Under the pieces are notes generated by a model. It was not told where the DNA came from. It did no database searches and was given only the letters and a program-made list of their open reading frames with translations. A stretch of 64,000 nucleotides of DNA from an uncultured Collinsella sp. Its GTDB lineage: Bacteria; Actinomycetota; Coriobacteriia; Coriobacteriales; Coriobacteriaceae. The first letter of the stretch is position 1, and each line of letters starts with the position of its first letter. The stretch covers positions 1-64,000 of the forward strand of contig CABVDH010000006.1 in NCBI GenBank assembly GCA_902497065.1, in the 5' to 3' direction. Shown in pieces: positions 58,963-64,000 of this stretch. The position numbers were made by a program, and so were the translations under genes.

Positions 58963-59469
58963 CTATTGGAAAAGGATGCCGAAGATGTATTTGGTGATGG
59001 CGGAGCGGCGGATGACCCCCACGAGTTTGCCCTCGTCATCAACCACAGGAAGCTTCTTGAACTTCTTCTTCGCCAGCAGCGCGGCGACGCGGGCGATGCT
59101 CTGCTCGGGACGGGCACACACTACCTGGCGCGTCGCGAAATCCATGACGCAGCGATCCTTCAGGTCTTCGATGCGCTGCTCAAGGCTCTGATCGTCGAAG
59201 TACAGCATGGACGCGTCGCCGCCCGTGAAGATGGTGTGAGCGCGATGCTGCGCGATGGCTCCCATGACATCGCCGTCGGAGATGAACCCGACCACCTGGT
59301 TGCGCTCATCGATTACGGGCATGCTGCTCACCTCGTTTTCGGCGAGCATGCGCACCACGTCGGAAATCGTGCAATCCTGCGTGCAGGTGAACGGCTCTTC
59401 AATCATGATGCTCGAAACGGGCGTCCCCTCGAGCTCGAGCGGGATGCGCTCGGACAGAATCTCGGACAT
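58963..59469 (-). CDS. Tandem CBS-domain protein
   Basis: This 168-residue protein consists of two CBS motifs (VSSIMIEEPFTCTQDCTISD, then VVGFISDGDV; and VMDFATRQVVCARPEQ, then LVGVIRRSAITKYI), forming a Bateman module that binds adenos(yl) ligands. No catalytic domain is attached. It starts 3 bp after the MFS transporter stop, so the two are co-transcribed and it may sense energy state for that transporter (inference). Confidence 0.88.
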   Translation of the reverse strand: MSEILSERIPLELEGTPVSSIMIEEPFTCTQDCTISDVVRMLAENEVSSMPVIDERNQVVGFISDGDVMGAIAQHRAHTIFTGGDASMLYFDDQSLEQRIEDLKDRCVMDFATRQVVCARPEQSIARVAALLAKKKFKKLPVVDDEGKLVGVIRRSAITKYIFGILFQ

Positions 59470-59472
59470 CGC

Positions 59473-60912
59473 TTATGCCTCCTTCGTTTTCGGTGCGGTT
59501 TTCTTGGTGCGCACGCTGAATATGGCGCAGATAAGGGAAACGAGGCCGATTGCCGCGCACACCTTGTAAGCGACGCCCGCGCCCACGGCGGTGGCTACTT
59601 GGATGCTCGCATCGACGCCGGCCGACGCGGTGACGCTTGTCATGACCGTGATGATGAGCGCCGTGCACAAACCGCCGGCGACCTGGCGGCCGGTGTTCGC
59701 GATGGCGTTGCCGTGGGCGATCATGTCATTTTTCAAGGCATTGACACCCCATGTGTTCACCGGCATGTTCGCGAGCGACTGGCCGGCGGACTGCAGCATG
59801 CAGAACAGCGCAACCACCAAGATGGGCGTGTTTACCGTCGAAAGCGAGAGCAGGAACAGGGCGCCGGTCATGAGGGCCAGGCCGACGATCGAGATGGCAC
59901 GCGGACCGAACTTGTCGAACACCACGCCGGAGATAGGGCTGATGATGATGCCCACCGCCGCGGCGGGAAGCATGGCCATGCCGGTTTCGAAGGCCGAAGC
60001 GCCAAGCGAGGTTTGCAGCAGCAACGGCAACAGCGTGTTGGTGACCAGGCATGCGGCGTTGATGAGCGTGACGATGATGGCGGCCACGCGGAACTCGCGC
60101 GTCTTGAGCGTGCCCAGTTGAAGCAGCGGGTCCTCGATTTTGCCCTGGCGTACGACGAACAGCACCAAGCACACGACACCCGCGACGATCGAGCCGAGCA
60201 CCACGGGGTTGCCCCAACCCATCGACGAGGCGCTCGAGAACCCGTAGAGAAGTCCGCCGAAGGCGATGGTGGAGAGGACGACCGAGGGCAGGTCGAGCTT
60301 GGGGTTCTTCAGCTCGCCCACGTTTTTCAGCATGAACACGCCCAGCACCAGCACGAGAATTGCGAGGGGGACGATGGCGCCGATCATGGTGCGCCAGCCG
60401 TACGTGTCGATCACCGCACCGCCTACGACGGGGCCGACCGCGGGACCCGCCGACATGACGATGCCCGCCATGCCCATAGCCGTTCCTCGTTTCTCGACGG
60501 GGAACACCAGCATGGGAACCACCGAGACAAGCGGCATGAGCACGCCTGAGCCCGCCGCTTGCAACACGCGACCGATGATGAGGAACAGGAAATCAGGGGC
60601 TGCGGCGCACAGCAGCGTGCCCAGCGCGAACACCAGCGTCGCCCCGAAGAATAGCGCGCGGGTGCTGAACTTGTCGATAAGGAACGCCGAAACGGGGACC
60701 ATGATGCCGCTCACCAGCGGGTATATGGACATGATCCACTGGGCAGTCGAGGCATCGATGGCGAAATCGGACATGATGACCGGCAGCGCAGGCGACATCA
60801 CCGTTTGGTTCAGTAGCGCCAAGAAGGCACCCAGGACGACGACCGCGACGATGCGGATCTGGGTACCGGTAATGCGCCCATTGGCAGGCGCGACCGTACA
60901 ATTATCAGACAT
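59473..60912 (-). CDS. MFS efflux transporter, DHA2 (EmrB/QacA) family
   Basis: This 479-residue protein has about 14 TM helices. It contains the helix 1 region LALLNQTVMSPALPVIMSDF and motif C-like GPAVGPVVGGAVIDTYGWR, the antiporter signature. It is a proton-driven drug or metabolite exporter. GAAGGAAG precedes the ATG. It forms a two-gene operon with the CBS protein. Several codon choices (TTCGAC, GCGGCG) look slightly different from the pathway genes to the left. Confidence 0.9.
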   Translation of the reverse strand: MSDNCTVAPANGRITGTQIRIVAVVVLGAFLALLNQTVMSPALPVIMSDFAIDASTAQWIMSIYPLVSGIMVPVSAFLIDKFSTRALFFGATLVFALGTLLCAAAPDFLFLIIGRVLQAAGSGVLMPLVSVVPMLVFPVEKRGTAMGMAGIVMSAGPAVGPVVGGAVIDTYGWRTMIGAIVPLAILVLVLGVFMLKNVGELKNPKLDLPSVVLSTIAFGGLLYGFSSASSMGWGNPVVLGSIVAGVVCLVLFVVRQGKIEDPLLQLGTLKTREFRVAAIIVTLINAACLVTNTLLPLLLQTSLGASAFETGMAMLPAAAVGIIISPISGVVFDKFGPRAISIVGLALMTGALFLLSLSTVNTPILVVALFCMLQSAGQSLANMPVNTWGVNALKNDMIAHGNAIANTGRQVAGGLCTALIITVMTSVTASAGVDASIQVATAVGAGVAYKVCAAIGLVSLICAIFSVRTKKTAPKTKEA

Positions 60913-61432
60913 AAGCTTCCTTCGTATCTATTCGATTCTTCGCCGAAGGCGCGCCGGCCCACGGGCGAAATAACATGCACGTGCTATGCGTGCATCAGAT
61001 ACGACAGGAAGAAAGCGGCTGCTCAGAGCGCACTTGGGGAACAACAGGAGAGGCCCCGTATACCAGGGGCCGCCGAATTGCGATGTATGCTTTGGTCAAA
61101 TCCTTCATAGCGGGGAGGTATTCTAGCAGCCGTCTTCGCCCCTTTCAAGGGATGTAACCCAGACGTTGATTTTCTTCACCGAGGCGCCATCGTTGACGGG
61201 TGGCGTGCTTCTCTATCGCCACACCGCGGGGCGAGGGAACGCCGCGGCGAGCTTGTACATCGGCTATGTGTGCAGCTGCGAGCGTGTCGCCGGCGCGCGC
61301 TGGGCGCCAGTCCGATCCGGCCGACTCTTGCCGACGGTCGGTCGCCGTCCTCCTCCATCTCCGCCTGCTCTGTTTTTGCTCGGCTCCCTTGTCGTATCAT
61401 GGACGGACGAGAATTGAGCGAAGACGGTACGT
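60913..61432. other. Intergenic region, no gene seen
   Basis: This 520-bp region lies between the divergent exporter and ArsC-like genes. Short open frames lack ribosome sites and recognisable sequence. It probably holds both promoters, which I could not assign. Confidence 0.4.
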
Positions 61433-61774
61433 ATGAACATCCAGATATTCGGCACGAAGAAAAGCTTCGATACTAAGAAGGCGCAGCGCTATTTCAAGGA
61501 ACGTCGTGTGAAGTTCCAGTTCATCGACTTGAAGGAAAAGGGGATGAGCAAAGGCGAGCTCGAAAGCGTGGCGCGCGCCGTCGGCGGGATCGACGCTGTG
61601 ATCGATCCAAAGGCGAAAGATGCCGACACGGTTGCGCTCGTACAGTATCTTGCTGCCGACCAGAAGTTCGAAAAGGTGCTCGATAACCAGCAGATTCTTT
61701 GTGAGCCCATCGTTCGCAACGGCCGCCAGGCAACCGTTGGCTACGAGCCTGACGTGTGGAAGGGCTGGGAATAA
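61433..61774 (+). CDS. ArsC/Spx-family protein without the catalytic cysteine
   Basis: This 113-residue thioredoxin-fold protein of the ArsC/Spx/YffB group begins MNIQIFGTKKSFDTKKAQRYFKERRV. The usual CxxC or CGTCKK active-site Cys is replaced: the loop reads TKKSFDTKKA. The rest follows the family (FIDLKEKGMSKGEL, then LCEPIVRNGRQATVGY with the conserved RPI-like EPIV). It is therefore probably not an arsenate reductase; a regulatory or scaffold role is possible. It is a single gene with a weak ribosome site. Confidence 0.8.
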   Translation: MNIQIFGTKKSFDTKKAQRYFKERRVKFQFIDLKEKGMSKGELESVARAVGGIDAVIDPKAKDADTVALVQYLAADQKFEKVLDNQQILCEPIVRNGRQATVGYEPDVWKGWE

Positions 61775-61961
61775 AGCGGCTGGGAATAAAGTGAAGCGCC
61801 CACGCCCGTGGTTTTATCCACGGACGCGGGCGCTTGCGTAAGACGTCTCTTGTCGTTTGAGTGGAACGCCCCGGCGGCGCTGAACAACGCGCCCCGGTGA
61901 CGTGGCTCGGGGCTCTTTGTGCCGCGCATCTATGAGAGGAGATATTTGATGCGCCCGGGCG

Positions 61962-63740
61962 CTACTCCATATAGCCACCCTGAATGGCGGAAACTGCATG
62001 CTCGGTAAAGAACTTGAGCGTGCCGGAGGTATAGCGATTAGCCTTGGGCTTCCAAGCGGCTCGGCGCTCGGCCAGGACGGCGTCGACCTCAGCCGGCTCC
62101 ATCTCCTTGCCGGCGATGCCCACGATAGACAGCGAGCGCTCGGGGATGTTGATCTGGATCAGGTCGCCTTCCTCGATCAGGGCAATCGGGCCGCCCACGG
62201 CAGCCTCGGGCGAAACGTGTCCGATAGCCGGGCCCTTGGAGGCGCCGGAGAAGCGGCCATCGGTGATCAGGGCAATGCTCGCACCCAGCTCGGGATCGCT
62301 GGCGATAGCCTCAGTGGTGTAGAACATCTCGGGCATTCCGGAACCCTTGGGGCCCTCATAGCGAATGATGACGGCATCGCCGGGCTTGACCTCATGCGTC
62401 AGGACGGCGTGAATGGCGTCCTCCTCGCAGTCGAACGGACGGGCCTTGAGCGTAGCCTGGAACATCTCACGCGGAACGACGGTGTGCTTGACGACGGCAC
62501 CCTCGGGGGCAAGGTTGCCGTGAAGGATGGCGATGGAGCCATCGGTACCGAAGGCCTGGTCGAACGGACGGATGATGTCCTCGCGCTTGAGGTTCCACTT
62601 CTCCAGGTAGCGGCCGCACTTCTCGTAGTAGCCGTTGTTCTTAAGGTCCTCGAGGTTCTCGCCGAGAGTCTTGCCGGTGACGGTCATGACGTCGAGATGG
62701 AGCATCGACTTGATCTCCTCCATGATGCGCGGCACGCCGCCCGCATAATAGAAGAACTGCGCCGGCCACTCGCCTGCGGGACGAACGTTGAGCAGGTAGT
62801 GGGCGCCACGGTGCAGGCGATCGAAATCGTCGGCGGACATCTCGATGCCAAACTCGCGGGCGATCGCGGGAATGTGCAGCAGCGAGTTGGTGGAACCGGA
62901 GATGGCGCCGTGGACCATGATGAGGTTCTCGAAGGACTCCTTGGTCACGATGTCGCGGGGGCACAGGTTGTGCTCGGAGAGCCACACGGACTGACGGCCA
63001 GCCTCGCGCGCAAACTCACGCAGATCGGAGCTGGTTGCGGGCAGCAGGGCCGTGCCGGGGAGCATAAGGCCCAGGGCCTCGGCGGTAACCTGCATGGTCG
63101 ACGCGGTGCCCATAAAGGAGCAGGCGCCGCAGCTGGGACATGCGTTGTGCTTGGCAAACTCAAGCTCCTCGCGAGAGATCTCGCCGCGCTCGTAGCGGGC
63201 AGAAATCGCGCCGAGCTGCTCCAGGGTCAGCAGGTCAGGGCCTGCATCCATGACGCCGCCGGTAACGACGATGGAGGGGATGTTGATGCGACCCATGGCC
63301 ATGAGGTTCGCGGGCAGGCCCTTATCGCAGCTGGCAACAAAGACGCCGGCGTCGAACGGGGTGGCCTTGGCATGAATCTCGATCATGTTGGCGATCATGT
63401 CGCGACTGGGCAGCGAGTAGTTAATGCCGTCGTGGCCCTGGGCCTCGCCGTCGCAGATATCGGTGCAGAAGTAACGGGCGCCGTGGCCACCAGCCTCGGC
63501 AACGCCAGCGCGCACCTCCTCGACCAGCTCGAACAGGCCGGCAGAACCCGGGTGCGAATCGCCAAAGGTCGACTCGATGATGACCTGCGGCTTGTCCAGG
63601 TCCTCGATCGTCCAGCCGGAGCCCAGACGCAGCGGGTCCATCTCGGGGCTGATGGTGCGGAACTTGCCGGAACGCGGTTGCAGCTTGGCAACCAGGTCGG
63701 CTGCCTCCTGCTGAATCTGTGCCTTGGTCTTCTCGTCCAT
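61962..63740 (-). CDS. IlvD/Edd-family dehydratase
   Basis: This Fe-S dehydratase of 592 residues has C96 (CDGEAQGHDGINYSLPSRDM), C138 (VASCDKGLPANLMAMG) and the CPSCGACSFMGTAST motif (201-215), as in dihydroxy-acid dehydratase and sugar-acid dehydratases. GAGGAG precedes the ATG at 63740. It lies 108 bp downstream of a GntP-type permease on the same strand. That context favours a sugar-acid dehydratase (gluconate or galactonate to 2-keto-3-deoxy acid) over branched-chain amino acid synthesis, and the product would feed kdgK and eda at 51-53 kb. The substrate is inferred. Confidence 0.85.
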   Translation of the reverse strand: MDEKTKAQIQQEAADLVAKLQPRSGKFRTISPEMDPLRLGSGWTIEDLDKPQVIIESTFGDSHPGSAGLFELVEEVRAGVAEAGGHGARYFCTDICDGEAQGHDGINYSLPSRDMIANMIEIHAKATPFDAGVFVASCDKGLPANLMAMGRINIPSIVVTGGVMDAGPDLLTLEQLGAISARYERGEISREELEFAKHNACPSCGACSFMGTASTMQVTAEALGLMLPGTALLPATSSDLREFAREAGRQSVWLSEHNLCPRDIVTKESFENLIMVHGAISGSTNSLLHIPAIAREFGIEMSADDFDRLHRGAHYLLNVRPAGEWPAQFFYYAGGVPRIMEEIKSMLHLDVMTVTGKTLGENLEDLKNNGYYEKCGRYLEKWNLKREDIIRPFDQAFGTDGSIAILHGNLAPEGAVVKHTVVPREMFQATLKARPFDCEEDAIHAVLTHEVKPGDAVIIRYEGPKGSGMPEMFYTTEAIASDPELGASIALITDGRFSGASKGPAIGHVSPEAAVGGPIALIEEGDLIQINIPERSLSIVGIAGKEMEPAEVDAVLAERRAAWKPKANRYTSGTLKFFTEHAVSAIQGGYME

Positions 63741-63848
63741 GATGCTCTCCTCTTTTGAATTGAACGGTTGTACCAATCGTTGGTTAATGAATCAGGTGTA
63801 AATGGGTACCGAGCGATGCACTCGGTGAAAGATGCTTAGCTACGCGAA

Positions 63849-64000
63849 CTAGGCGAAGAACGAAATCACCAGGGCGCAGGCAAGACCCGAAAGGCCGATG
63901 AGCGTCTCCATAACGGTCCAGGACTTGAGGGTTGTCTTCTCGTCAATCTCCAGGAACGAGGAGCACATCCAAAAACCGGCATCGTTGACGTGCGAGAGGG
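63849..64000 (-). CDS. GntP-family gluconate permease, C-terminal fragment
   Basis: The last 49 or so residues are visible: LSHVNDAGFWMCSSFLEID, then LKSWTVMETLIGLSG and a final hydrophobic helix ending FFA-stop. The SHVNDAGFW segment and the T-W-T-V-x-E-T motif are typical of GntP-type proton symporters for gluconate and related sugar acids. The gene runs off the window edge. It is upstream of the dehydratase in the same direction. Confidence 0.85.
   Translation of the reverse strand, partial: LSHVNDAGFWMCSSFLEIDEKTTLKSWTVMETLIGLSGLACALVISFFA

Overview
The window looks like chromosomal DNA from a high-GC Gram-positive gut actinobacterium of the Coriobacteriia, probably Collinsella or a close relative. 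This is inferred, not proven, from the GC-rich code, LPXTG-type pili with a sortase, a GlnR-like orphan regulator beside a type I glutamine synthetase, GatCAB, PTS amino-sugar genes and an anaerobic sugar-acid pathway. No rRNA or complete tRNA gene was seen. One complete tmRNA gene is present.

Layout. 0-9 kb: methyltransferase, YhbY, a large SARP-type regulator, an amino-sugar group (nagB, PTS EIIA-Glc, glmM) and rplM-rpsI. 9-15.3 kb: patatin-like lipase, a 62-bp tandem repeat array, tmRNA, a PIN toxin-antitoxin pair and a metal P-type ATPase with a small membrane partner. 15.6-19.2 kb: gatCAB. 19.4-28.5 kb: a pilus locus (sortase C, two pilins, a large beta-helix adhesin) whose middle holds two tandem copies of a small RNA module, one with a small membrane peptide. 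28.9-43.3 kb: HAD phosphatase, MFS transporter, moaA and a moaC-mobB fusion, a nuclease-like protein, a heterodimeric ABC exporter, a MATE/MerR drug-efflux pair, and an AT-rich islet encoding a secreted cysteine protease. 43.3-49.7 kb: ligA, a MITE-like element, htrA, a glnR-like gene and a glnA-like gene. 49.8-55.2 kb: a LacI-controlled 2-keto-3-deoxygluconate regulon with two kinds of repeated structured leader RNA. 55.2-58.3 kb: an AAA ATPase behind a 10-bp repeat promoter region and a decayed integrated element ending in a tRNA-fMet fragment. 58.2-64 kb: MGMT-like protein, CBS protein, MFS exporter, ArsC-like protein, an IlvD/Edd dehydratase and the 3' end of gntP.

How parts work together. 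The LacI-family gene sits divergent to kdgK. The same 16-bp operator lies in front of kdgK and of a YczE-like membrane protein 3.4 kb away. KdgK and KDPG aldolase split 2-keto-3-deoxygluconate. The dehydratase and GntP permease at the right edge could supply that intermediate. Two leader RNA motifs recur in this regulon with compensatory base changes: an 18-bp hairpin with an invariant ACCCUACC loop, and a pseudoknot motif containing CAGUCCCAUUCC and GCAGUGCCUCCGAUAACC. The second has a built-in alternative pairing and, in one copy, ends as a terminator. These are the best candidates for an undescribed system here.

A second theme is hairpin repeats in intergenic spaces: a REP family with the core GTGCCTGTCCCC, a family with exactly 27-nt loops and covarying stems, and others. 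No transposase is in the window to account for them.
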